Assembly (NCBI GenBank): GCA_013214885.1 | Contig: JABSRS010000144.1 | Coordinates: 1-7,972, forward strand | Source of the DNA: Gammaproteobacteria bacterium | Lineage (GTDB): Bacteria; Pseudomonadota; Gammaproteobacteria; Enterobacterales; Psychrobiaceae | Direction of reading: 5' to 3' | Length of the DNA: 7,972 nt | Shown: piece by piece, positions 1 through 6,078 of the stretch | Layout of the letters: the number at the start of each line of letters is the position of its first letter | How positions within the stretch are numbered: position 1 is the first letter of the stretch | Program-made: the position numbers and the translations under genes | Notes under the pieces: model-generated | The model's database searches: none | Seen by the model: the letters and a program-made list of their open reading frames with translations, nothing else | What the model was told of the DNA's origin: nothing

Positions 1-1250
1 CTAAAACAGCAGCCAACTTAGGCTTTGAGAACACCACAACAGAGGTCAATTTTCCGAAAGTGATGGCGCGGATTCATCAAGTAATCAAAACCATTGAACC
101 CCATGACAGTATTGAGCGCTACACCGAGTTAGGGGTTGAAGTATTATCTGGTGAAGCTAAAATTATTGATCCCTGGACCGTTGAAATTAATGGCAAAAAA
201 ATCACCAGTGCTCAACTTATCATTGCCACGGGTGCCCGCCCCTTCGTGCCGCCAATTAGCGGCTTGTCAGATATCGATTATTTAACTTCGGATAACTTAT
301 GGCAACTTAACGAGCTGCCACAACGTTTAGTAGTACTAGGCGGTGGGCCAATTGGCAGCGAACTAACCCAGGCATTTGCCCGGTTGGGTAGTACGGTTAG
401 TCAGATAGAATTATTGGATCGAATAATGAGTCGTGAAGATCCCGAAGTCAGTGACTACGTCAAACATAAATTTACCAGTGAAGGGATTAATGTTTTAACC
501 TCGCATCAAGCACTTCGGATTGAGGTCATTGATGGCAACAAACAACTTATTTGCCGCCATAACGAGCAAGAAGTCGTGATTGAATTTGATCAGATAATCG
601 TTGCAGTTGGGCGAGCAGCCAATACTCAAGGCTTTGGTTTAGAGCAACTCAATATTAATTTGCGCCCCAATAAAACCATCGAAGTAAACGCTTACTTACA
701 AACCAACTACCCTAACATTTATGCGGTTGGTGATGTCACTGGTCCTTATCAATTTACCCATGTTGCCTCACATCAAGCTTGGTTTGGCGCGGTCAATGCT
801 TTGTTTGGACGGTTTAAAAAATTCAAGGTTGATTATCGAGTGATCCCTTGGGCGACCTTTGTTGATCCCGAGATTGCCCGAGTTGGCATTAATGAAACAG
901 AAGCAAAAGCTCAAGGTCTAGATTATAGCGTAACTCGCTACGATATTGACGATTTAGACCGCGCGATTACCGAAGATCAAGCCACTGGTTGGGTCAAGGT
1001 AATTACGGCCAAGTCGAGCGATAAAATATTGGGGGTTACCATAGTCGCTCATAACGCAGGTGAGCTGATTACCGAGTATGTTAGCGCAATGAAACATAAT
1101 TTGGGCTTAAACAAAATTTTATCAACTATTCATATTTATCCAACGATGAGCGAAGCCAATAAGTATGCTGCGGGGGTGTGGAAGCGCAATAATGCCCCGC
1201 AAAGAATTTTACGCTGGCTTGGTAAATATCACGGCTGGCAAATGAAATAA
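1..1250 (+). CDS. MerA-like FAD/NAD(P)-dependent disulfide oxidoreductase (5' end outside window)
   Basis: Class I pyridine nucleotide-disulfide oxidoreductase, a cytosolic flavoprotein in which NAD(P)H reduces FAD and then a redox disulfide. The frame is open from base 3 without a stop, giving 415 visible residues. The GTG/ATG at 60-65 is internal, because the usual N-terminal FAD Rossmann fold and CxxxxC disulfide must lie to the left. In visible numbering, ATGARP (75-80) closes the first FAD segment, GGGPIGSE (113-120) is the NAD(P)-binding loop, AVGDVTG (241-247) is the second FAD motif, and about 280-395 is the dimerisation domain with the H377...E384 pair (HIYPTMSE) that serves as acid/base in glutathione-reductase relatives. 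The C-terminus (WLGKYHGWQMK) has no vicinal Cys pair as in true mercuric reductase, so Hg(II) reduction is not supported. Related marine proteins, as I recall, often carry an N-terminal TVP38/TMEM64 membrane domain, which cannot be tested here. Tandem stops TAA-TAG end the gene. Substrate unknown. Confidence 0.93.
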   Translation, partial: KTAANLGFENTTTEVNFPKVMARIHQVIKTIEPHDSIERYTELGVEVLSGEAKIIDPWTVEINGKKITSAQLIIATGARPFVPPISGLSDIDYLTSDNLWQLNELPQRLVVLGGGPIGSELTQAFARLGSTVSQIELLDRIMSREDPEVSDYVKHKFTSEGINVLTSHQALRIEVIDGNKQLICRHNEQEVVIEFDQIIVAVGRAANTQGFGLEQLNINLRPNKTIEVNAYLQTNYPNIYAVGDVTGPYQFTHVASHQAWFGAVNALFGRFKKFKVDYRVIPWATFVDPEIARVGINETEAKAQGLDYSVTRYDIDDLDRAITEDQATGWVKVITAKSSDKILGVTIVAHNAGELITEYVSAMKHNLGLNKILSTIHIYPTMSEANKYAAGVWKRNNAPQRILRWLGKYHGWQMK

Positions 1251-1272
1251 TAGTAATGGCAAAGAATTAAGC

Positions 1273-1299
1273 TAAAGATCTCAACAAAAGTGCCGATAT
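1273..1299 (+). promoter_or_regulatory. Candidate sigma-28 (FliA) promoter
   Basis: The sequence reads TAAAGATC (1273-1280), exactly 11 bases, then GCCGATAT (1292-1299). The enterobacterial FliA consensus is TAAAGTTT-N11-GCCGATAA, so the -10 matches at 7 of 8 positions, the -35 keeps the TAAAG core (6 of 8 overall), and the spacing is exact. Transcription would begin near 1305, about 25-30 bases before the ATG at 1333. A TATAAT at 1297-1302 overlaps the -10, but no good sigma-70 -35 stands at 16-18 bp, which favours the flagellar sigma factor. Prediction from sequence only. Confidence 0.72.
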
Positions 1300-1332
1300 A
1301 ATAAACAGAGTTAATATTAGTAAGGAAATGTT

Positions 1333-1521
1333 ATGTCTAGCGTCACAGCAACTAATTCAAATAGTGGCCAGCAGCTGCTAACGGCCGCATTATCTAAAAA
1401 CCAGCAAAAGGCTGAAGGAAAAATGGCACTGGCACTGTTAGACGCCGCTGCACAAGTACAAACGGCAGTTCAGAGTCAGCCCAGTGCTAATTTAGGCAAT
1501 CACGTCAATATTAAAGCTTAA
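1333..1521 (+). CDS. Small putative motility-associated protein (YjfB-like), 62 aa
   Basis: Small soluble protein of 62 residues with no signal peptide or membrane segment. It has a Ser/Asn/Gln-rich N-terminus, a central amphipathic, Ala/Leu-rich helical stretch (about residues 12-46, around KMALALLDAAAQVQTAV) and a short tail NLGNHVNIKA. This organisation (short helix plus a G-N-x-(V/I)-(N/D)-I-x-A type end) resembles the YjfB-type putative motility proteins of flagellated bacteria. That assignment is from memory and is tentative; molecular function is unknown. The start is supported by AAGGA at 1322-1326, six bases before the ATG. The strongest functional clue is the FliA-type promoter just upstream, which would place expression with late flagellar genes. 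The gene stands alone between the flavoprotein and a convergent GGDEF gene. Confidence 0.75.
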   Translation: MSSVTATNSNSGQQLLTAALSKNQQKAEGKMALALLDAAAQVQTAVQSQPSANLGNHVNIKA

Positions 1522-1544
1522 TCTAACATAGTTTAGATTAGCTT
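1514..1544. terminator. Shared hairpin between convergent genes, containing both stop codons
   Basis: TAATCTAA (1519-1526), a six-base loop CATAGT, and TTAGATTA (1533-1540) form a perfect 8-bp stem, extended by AAGC/GCTT (1514-1517 with 1541-1544) across one bulged T at 1518. The stem includes the plus-strand stop TAA (1519-1521) and the minus-strand stop TAA (1540-1538). The U-tract is poor in both directions: none on the plus side, only three T on the minus side. It may slow RNA polymerase or protect 3' ends of both transcripts rather than act as a strong classical terminator. Confidence 0.5.
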
Positions 1545-2560
1545 AGCGGAAAAACTCGATTACGACCGAGCCGCTTGGCTTGATAAAGTTGCTTGTCGGC
1601 ACGGGTGATAAAACTGGTTAATGAATCGCCAGCTCTAAATTCTGACACCCCAAAAGACGCATTGATATTATCGACCGACTTACCCGTTCTTTTATCTTTA
1701 AGTGATAATTTTTCGATTAATTTTCGGGTGGTCTCAGCAAATTGTCTAGCGCGACTCAGCGAACTACTCGGCAATAGGATCGCGAACTCTTCACCACCAA
1801 AGCGGTAAGCTTGCGAGCCATCGCGAGCACTGTCGTTTAGACGTTTGCCAAAGGATTTGAGTACCTGATCACCGAGTAAATGGCCATATTGATCATTGAA
1901 ATATTTAAAGTGATCAATATCTGCGAGGATTAAACACAGCCCGTTATTATTTTTGCTCAATAAAGCTGTTAATTCTGCATCAAACGAATAACGGTTAAGC
2001 AAGCCCGTTAACGAATCATACAAGGCTAACTTTTGAGTTTCGAGTAATTGCTGTTTTAATGATTCTATTTCTTGCTGTGACTTAGCCAAGCTATTGTTTA
2101 GAAATTTAGCAGCATTAGTTATTAGCTTTGAACTGCCTTTTAAATTATGAATAAAACCCATCACTTCTTCGATCGACCATCCTTCATCTTCAATTCGGCG
2201 CAGATCGTTAAAGCTTTTGTTGATCGCAGTTTCAAACTTGGTGGCATCTTTTTGAGTATCTTTAACGCATTGGCCCAAATCACCCAACATCGTCTCAATA
2301 CTCTGTCTTAATTGCCAAGTGGTTGATTCGGCTTTAGTGGCGACAAATTTGCGATACAACACTTCACTTCGAACTGGTGGACACAGCTCAAAGTTTGCCA
2401 TTAGGTCATCAAGGCCATCATTTAGTTCTGGAATTTCATTTGAAACGTAGGTGTACCATAACGCATAATTTATCGGCGTGGTCGGTACATGATATTTCAT
2501 CATAAGTGGCACTGCTTTTTTTAATTTGGCAGCAGATTCAACTAAAGTGTCGGTGGTCAT
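1538..2560 (-). CDS. GGDEF diguanylate cyclase with cytosolic N-terminal sensor/oligomerisation region
   Basis: Makes cyclic di-GMP from two GTP, the second messenger that shifts cells from swimming to surface or biofilm life. It has 340 residues and no membrane segment. Residues 1-155 are an uncharacterised helical region (conserved-looking PINYALWYTYVSNE at 29-42), 156-178 a coiled-coil linker (SQQEIESLKQQLLETQ), and 180-340 the GGDEF domain. DSLTGLLNR (182-190) opens the domain, D214 in LADIDHFK is a metal ligand, and the active-site signature is intact as RFGGEEF (253-259), so activity is expected. The inhibitory I-site, normally RxxD ending five residues before GGEEF, reads RDGS (246-249): Arg is kept but the Asp is Ser, so classic product inhibition is probably weak or lost. 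The start ATG is preceded by AGGA with eight bases between. The gene lies 51 bp downstream of the lysR stop on the same strand with no T-tract terminator between, so read-through from lysR is possible. Input signal unknown. Confidence 0.95.
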   Translation of the reverse strand: MTTDTLVESAAKLKKAVPLMMKYHVPTTPINYALWYTYVSNEIPELNDGLDDLMANFELCPPVRSEVLYRKFVATKAESTTWQLRQSIETMLGDLGQCVKDTQKDATKFETAINKSFNDLRRIEDEGWSIEEVMGFIHNLKGSSKLITNAAKFLNNSLAKSQQEIESLKQQLLETQKLALYDSLTGLLNRYSFDAELTALLSKNNNGLCLILADIDHFKYFNDQYGHLLGDQVLKSFGKRLNDSARDGSQAYRFGGEEFAILLPSSSLSRARQFAETTRKLIEKLSLKDKRTGKSVDNINASFGVSEFRAGDSLTSFITRADKQLYQAKRLGRNRVFPLS

Positions 2561-2611
2561 GTCATCATTCCTGATTGATGAAGAACTTTGTCACTTAAGG
2601 TATCATTTTTT

Positions 2612-3532
2612 TTAGCAGAGAGCAGTACTGCTTTGGTTATTTTGCAGCCCCAATAACAAGGGTTGGTTATCATTTGCCTGTTGTTTTAGGTAATGCCATA
2701 AATGACTCACTCGGGCAAGTCGCATGCGATCACTTGGCGCGGCAATCCAAAAACTGCGATAAAGATCAATATCATCCATTAACACTCGAACAAGTGCTGG
2801 TGATTTGTCGGCTAAAAAACAGGGCAAAATCGCGACGCCAAGACCTTGCTCAACCGCGCTAAACTGCGAGATAACACTGGTACTACGAAACACTGGCTCA
2901 ATATCTGATAAATAACGATTAAGATAACTTAACTGATTACTAAACAGTAAGTCATCAACATAGCCAATCACTTGATGATTTGATAATTGATTAAGGCTAC
3001 TAATTTCGCCGTGTTTAGTGAGGTATTCCTTGCTGGCATACATACACAAACGATAGTCAGAAAGCTTTGATACCACTAGCGATTTATTTTGCGGTTTTTC
3101 AATCGTAACCGCTAAATCTGCCTCATGTTGGGTCAGCTTAACTAAACGCTGCAACGGCAACATATCAATCGTAATATCGGGATGCAGGTCGAAAAAGTCA
3201 ATCAGCCTTGGCGCAATAAAGTAACTGCCAAAAGCATCGGTGGTACCGAGCCGAATATTGCCTTTATCGAGCAAATTTTTACCTTGCAAAATTTCAACAG
3301 CACTTAATGTTTGTTGCTCAATAGTGATGGCTGTTTTTAATAACTGATGGCCATCCTCAGTTAATGTATGCCCCGTAACTCCGCGATCAAATAACTGAGT
3401 TTCCAGCAAAGATTCCAATTTATGAATTCGCCTTGAAATTGTTGATGAATCTAGTTTTAGTCGCTTAGATGCTAAGACTAAAGTCTCGGTTCTAGCCACT
3501 TCTAAAAATACTTTTAAATCGTCCCAGTTCAT
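2612..3532 (-). CDS. LysR-type transcriptional regulator, divergent from mmsA
   Basis: DNA-binding regulator of 306 residues, the usual LysR length. The winged helix-turn-helix is at about residues 1-60: LKVFLEVARTETLVLASKRL, recognition helix around SSTISRRIHKLE (29-40), then LFDR (47-50). The effector-binding domain is at about 90-285, starting GNIRLGTTDAFGSYFIAP and with AVEQGLGVAILPCFLA (226-241), a typical lobe-II segment. The last 20 residues are Gln/Asn-rich. LysR proteins commonly regulate the divergent neighbour and repress themselves; here that neighbour is mmsA, so control of methylmalonate- or malonate-semialdehyde oxidation is the simplest inference. The ligand cannot be read from the sequence. 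Translation starts at ATG 3532-3530 with a weak upstream TGAG. A minus-strand GATAAT (3553-3548) could be its -10, giving a very short leader; the matching -35 is poor. The GGDEF gene follows 51 bp downstream. Confidence 0.94.
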   Translation of the reverse strand: MNWDDLKVFLEVARTETLVLASKRLKLDSSTISRRIHKLESLLETQLFDRGVTGHTLTEDGHQLLKTAITIEQQTLSAVEILQGKNLLDKGNIRLGTTDAFGSYFIAPRLIDFFDLHPDITIDMLPLQRLVKLTQHEADLAVTIEKPQNKSLVVSKLSDYRLCMYASKEYLTKHGEISSLNQLSNHQVIGYVDDLLFSNQLSYLNRYLSDIEPVFRSTSVISQFSAVEQGLGVAILPCFLADKSPALVRVLMDDIDLYRSFWIAAPSDRMRLARVSHLWHYLKQQANDNQPLLLGLQNNQSSTALC

Positions 3533-3566
3533 GATGTTACTCAGTTAATTATCGCCAACAAGCAAG

Positions 3567-3686
3567 CCTTGCATATATGCAAGACTGCCTTGCGCTGAGC
3601 ACTCTTGTCAAGCTCGAGTTTGCTCTTTATGCTAAAGCTATTCCTTGCGCTATATATTGATGAATGTCTTGATCAATAAATGCAAG
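3567..3686. promoter_or_regulatory. Candidate LysR operator region with palindrome and CCTTGC repeats
   Basis: The lysR/mmsA divergent spacer holds a perfect 16-bp palindrome CTTGCATATATGCAAG (3568-3583), which contains the T-N11-A pattern favoured by LysR proteins. Its half-site recurs: CCTTGC at 3567, CCTTGCGCT at 3588-3596 (21 bp on, two helical turns) and again at 3643-3651 (55 bp on), and ATGCAAG at 3680-3686. A separate 7-bp inverted repeat TATTGAT/ATCAATA lies at 3655-3661 and 3672-3678. The palindrome lies upstream of a possible lysR -10 and about 20 bp before the predicted mmsA -35, which suits shared control of both genes. Binding itself is inferred. Confidence 0.5.
3605..3633 (+). 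promoter_or_regulatory. Predicted sigma-70 promoter of mmsA
   Basis: TTGTCA (3605-3610) and TATGCT (3628-3633) are separated by 17 bp, matching the sigma-70 consensus at 5 of 6 and 4 of 6 positions. A start near 3640 gives a leader of about 70 bases. CCTTGC elements flank it on both sides (3588 upstream, 3643 just downstream), compatible with activator and repressor contacts. Confidence 0.45.
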
Positions 3687-3708
3687 TCTACCCTTAAGAG
3701 GATTTATT

Positions 3709-5208
3709 ATGTCTGTTCGTCGCATCCCGATGATAATCGGTGGTAAAAAAGTAGAGTCTACTTCTGGTCAATGGATTGACGTTATCAACCCTGCCACTCA
3801 AGAAGTGGTTGCTCAAGTACCCTTTGCCACCATAGAAGAAGTTGATGGTGCGATTGAAAATGCCCACGAAGCATTCCAATCATGGCGTAAAGTGCCAGTG
3901 GGCAAACGGATGCGAATTATGCTTAAGCTCCAACAGCTGATCCGTGATAACACCGCAAAGCTGGCTGAGTTAATTACCCTTGAGCATGGTAAAACGCTAC
4001 CAGATGCCGAAGGTGAAGTTGCCCGTGGTTTAGAAGTCGTCGAGCACGCTTGTTCAATTGCCTCATTACAAATGGGTGAGATGGCTAATAACGTGGCCGC
4101 TAATGTTGATGTTTATACCCTGCATAAACCGCTGGGTGTTGGCGCGGGGATCACCGCTTTTAACTTTCCAGTGATGTTGCCATGTTTTATGTTTCCACTA
4201 GCAGTTGCCACGGGTAATACTTTTGTCCTTAAGCCATCAGAGCAAGATCCTTCGTCTTCGTTGTTACTGGCTGAACTGGCATTAGAGGCCGGTTTACCAC
4301 CAGGCGTTCTTAATGTTGTTCATGGTGGACCTGATGTTGCCAACCGTTTATGTGAACACCCTCTGATTAAGGCAGTTTCATTTATCGGCTCAACCAATGT
4401 CGGTACTCATATCTATCAAAACGCCAGCGCTCATAACAAACGCGCCCAATGTATGATGGGCGCAAAGAACCATTGTATCGTGATGCCTGATTGTAGTAAG
4501 GATCAAGCGATCAATAACATTTTAGGGGCTGCTTATGGTGCCGCTGGTCAACGTTGTATGGCTAACTCGGTGGTTATTTTAGTCGGTGAAACACGCAAGT
4601 GGCTTGACGAGATAGCTGCCCGTAGTCACGAAATGAAAGTAGGGCCAGGTACTGATCGCACGGCTGATTTAGGCCCAGTTATCACGCCACAAGCTAAGCA
4701 AAGAATCATAAAATTAATTGATTCTGGAGTCGAGCAAGGCGCCAACCTAATGGTTGATGGTCGTAACTGTGTCGTTAAGGGTTATGAGAAAGGCAACTTT
4801 GTTGGTCCAACTATGTTCAGTGGCGTTACCACCGACATGGATATCTATACTCAAGAAATCTTTGGCCCAGCATTATTGATATTAGAAGCTGACACATTTG
4901 AAGCGGCAGTTGCGATTATCAATGCTAATCCAAATGGTAACGGCGCTTCGATCTTTACTAATTCTGGCTACTTTGCTCAGCGCTTTGAAAATGAAGCAGA
5001 CGCTGGTCAACTCGGGATTAACATTCCAATTCCAGTGCCAGTCGCTTACTTTAGCTTTACCGGTTCACGCGGCTCTAAGCTTGGTGATTTAGGACCAAAT
5101 GGCAAGCAAGCCATCGCATTTTGGACTCAAACCAAAACTGTGTCTGCTCGTTGGTTTGCACCAGACCATGAAGCTGGCGCGGTTAACACCACTATCAGCT
5201 TGAAGTAA
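3709..5208 (+). CDS. mmsA: CoA-acylating methylmalonate-semialdehyde dehydrogenase
   Basis: Oxidises methylmalonate semialdehyde with NAD+ and CoA to propionyl-CoA plus CO2, and malonate semialdehyde to acetyl-CoA. It is a late step of valine, beta-alanine or inositol-type catabolism in the cytosol. Its 499 residues are the normal family length and cover the whole aldehyde dehydrogenase fold. Visible landmarks are oxyanion Asn152 in FNFPVMLPCFMFP (151-163), cofactor-binding LKPSEQDPS (174-182), FIGSTNVG (225-232), nucleophile Cys283 in GAAGQRCMA (277-285), and E383 in EIFGP. The usual ALDH general-base motif E-L-G-G-K is replaced by MMGAKNH (249-255), as expected of MMSDH, which is a CoA-acylating rather than hydrolytic enzyme. 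AAGAGGA (3696-3702) precedes the ATG by six bases. The gene stands alone: no mmsB, acyl-CoA dehydrogenase or transaminase gene is adjacent in the window, and a strong terminator follows. Probably controlled by the divergent LysR protein. A BauC/IolA-type role is an alternative to valine breakdown. Confidence 0.95.
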   Translation: MSVRRIPMIIGGKKVESTSGQWIDVINPATQEVVAQVPFATIEEVDGAIENAHEAFQSWRKVPVGKRMRIMLKLQQLIRDNTAKLAELITLEHGKTLPDAEGEVARGLEVVEHACSIASLQMGEMANNVAANVDVYTLHKPLGVGAGITAFNFPVMLPCFMFPLAVATGNTFVLKPSEQDPSSSLLLAELALEAGLPPGVLNVVHGGPDVANRLCEHPLIKAVSFIGSTNVGTHIYQNASAHNKRAQCMMGAKNHCIVMPDCSKDQAINNILGAAYGAAGQRCMANSVVILVGETRKWLDEIAARSHEMKVGPGTDRTADLGPVITPQAKQRIIKLIDSGVEQGANLMVDGRNCVVKGYEKGNFVGPTMFSGVTTDMDIYTQEIFGPALLILEADTFEAAVAIINANPNGNGASIFTNSGYFAQRFENEADAGQLGINIPIPVPVAYFSFTGSRGSKLGDLGPNGKQAIAFWTQTKTVSARWFAPDHEAGAVNTTISLK

Positions 5209-5233
5209 TATTTAATTATTCAGGTTAAATGTT

Positions 5234-5259
5234 AAACCGCTCACTCGAGCGGTTTTTTT
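5234..5259 (+). terminator. Rho-independent terminator of mmsA
   Basis: AAACCGCTC (5234-5242), loop ACTC (5243-5246) and GAGCGGTTT (5247-5255) form a perfect 9-bp GC-rich stem running directly into seven T (5253-5259), then G and five more T. It lies 26 bases after the mmsA stop and separates mmsA from the SPFH gene. Confidence 0.93.
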
Positions 5260-5268
5260 GTTTTTCAC

Positions 5269-5297
5269 TTGCTATTTTTTAACCGACACCTTAAAGT
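5269..5297 (+). promoter_or_regulatory. Predicted promoter of the SPFH/Arc-like/GNAT unit
   Basis: TTGCTA (5269-5274) and TAAAGT (5292-5297) lie 17 bp apart, each matching sigma-70 boxes at 4 of 6 positions. It is the only plausible pair between the mmsA terminator and the SPFH start. The expected start point (about 5304) falls inside the inverted repeat 5289-5323, so a protein bound there would block RNA polymerase. Confidence 0.4.
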
Positions 5298-5323
5298 GAT
5301 ATCACATTGATATCGCTTTAAGG
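5289..5323. promoter_or_regulatory. Inverted repeat / tandem TGATATC boxes, candidate operator over the Shine-Dalgarno sequence
   Basis: Arms of 16 bp (5289-5304 and 5308-5323) match at 15 of 16 positions around a CAT spacer; the one mismatch would be a G-U pair in RNA. The same site reads as two near-palindromic boxes, TGATATCA (5297-5304) and TGATATCG (5308-5315), with an 11-bp period, which puts them on the same DNA face. Paired half-sites about one turn apart are typical of operators of ribbon-helix-helix repressors of the Arc class, and such a gene is two positions downstream. The 3' arm ends in AAGG (5320-5323), the likely ribosome-binding site of the ATG at 5333, so an RNA hairpin hiding this site is the alternative reading if transcription starts upstream of 5289. 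Confidence 0.6.
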
Positions 5324-5332
5324 TTGTTTAAT

Positions 5333-6019
5333 ATGGATACACCAACAGTAGAAACTAAAGTTTGGAGCTGTTCTGGCTCTGATAAACAACAAGGCTTACG
5401 ATGGGCCAACCCGTTATTGGTTAAACGTAAAATTTCATTGCGCGTCAGAAATTTCGAAAGTGACAAACTCAAAGTTAATGACCAACTGGGTAACCCAATT
5501 GAAATCGCAGCCGTTGTGGTATGGGAAGTTATCGACAGTGCCGAAGCACTGTTTGAAGTCGACGATTATGAAAGCTTTGTCAATATTCAATCGGAAGCCG
5601 CACTGCGTAACCTTGCTACCAGCTACCCGTATGATCAACACAGCAATGATGAAGATGAACTTTCATTACGCTCTCATGCCAATGTCGTCGCTAAAGCATT
5701 GCAACACGAGATCCAGATACGGCTTGAAAAAGCAGGTGTTAACGTCATTGAATCACGAATAAGTCACCTCGCTTACGCACCAGAAATTGCCAGCGCGATG
5801 CTACAACGCCAGCAGGCATCCGCAATTATCGCCGCCAGAGAACGCATTGTCGAAGGTGCAGTTGGGATGGTCGTATTGGCGTTAAACCGTTTAAGTGAGA
5901 AAAATATTGTCGAGCTAGACGAAGAACGTAAAGCGGCAATGGTGTCCAATCTATTAGTCGTATTGTGTAGCGATAAAAGCACCCAACCAATAGTGAACGC
6001 TGGTTCGATCTATAATTAA
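5333..6019 (+). CDS. SPFH/band-7 (stomatin/prohibitin-like) protein lacking the N-terminal membrane segment
   Basis: SPFH-domain protein of 228 residues from ATG 5333 (AAGG nine bases before; TTG 5324 would add only MFN). SPFH proteins form large oligomeric scaffolds at membranes. Residues about 20-145 are the SPFH core: GLRWANP (21-27), [18 protein letters not shown] (33-50), [14 protein letters not shown] (55-68), then [15 protein letters not shown] (87-101) and [15 protein letters not shown] [13 protein letters not shown] (141-153). Residues 150-200 form the charged helical/coiled-coil stalk ([25 protein letters not shown], then [18 protein letters not shown]). Homologues I remember have about 280-300 residues and begin with a hydrophobic anchor plus the first beta strand. 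Here the protein starts [20 protein letters not shown], and the upstream DNA has a terminator and stops in all frames, so the anchor is absent rather than mis-started. It may be soluble, recruited by a partner, or decayed. The Arc-like gene follows 59 bp downstream. Exact role unknown. Confidence 0.88.
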   Translation: MDTPTVETKVWSCSGSDKQQGLRWANPLLVKRKISLRVRNFESDKLKVNDQLGNPIEIAAVVVWEVIDSAEALFEVDDYESFVNIQSEAALRNLATSYPYDQHSNDEDELSLRSHANVVAKALQHEIQIRLEKAGVNVIESRISHLAYAPEIASAMLQRQQASAIIAARERIVEGAVGMVVLALNRLSEKNIVELDEERKAAMVSNLLVVLCSDKSTQPIVNAGSIYN

Positions 6020-6028
6020 GGCATCAAT

Positions 6029-6059
6029 CAGCGGGTTATTATGTATAATCCGCTGTTTT
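6029..6059 (+). promoter_or_regulatory. Hairpin with short T-run and internal TATAAT between SPFH and Arc-like genes
   Basis: CAGCGGGTTAT (6029-6039), loop of five, and ATAATCCGCTG (6045-6055) form an 11-bp stem (one G-U pair) followed by TTTT (6056-6059). This looks like a weak terminator or attenuator that would let only part of the SPFH transcript continue. The 3' arm also contains a perfect TATAAT (6044-6049), a possible -10 for a separate Arc-like promoter, though no good -35 is visible. Either way it would set a different expression level for the two genes. Confidence 0.5.
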
Positions 6060-6078
6060 AAATTCAAGGACCGTTAGG

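Noticed and set aside
60..65. GTG/ATG as the start of the flavoprotein
   Set aside because: The frame is open further left to base 3, and a start here would remove the FAD fold and redox disulfide, so these codons are internal.
1..1250. True mercuric reductase (merA)
   Set aside because: The C-terminus lacks the vicinal Cys pair that delivers Hg(II), and no mer genes are nearby.
1257..1272. Sigma-54 promoter (TGGC...AGC) before the small motility-like gene
   Set aside because: GG-to-GC spacing is one base too long and the -12 box is poor; the sigma-28 element fits far better.
3694..3879. Minus-strand open frame over the mmsA start
   Set aside because: Shadow of the mmsA coding frame with no initiation signal.
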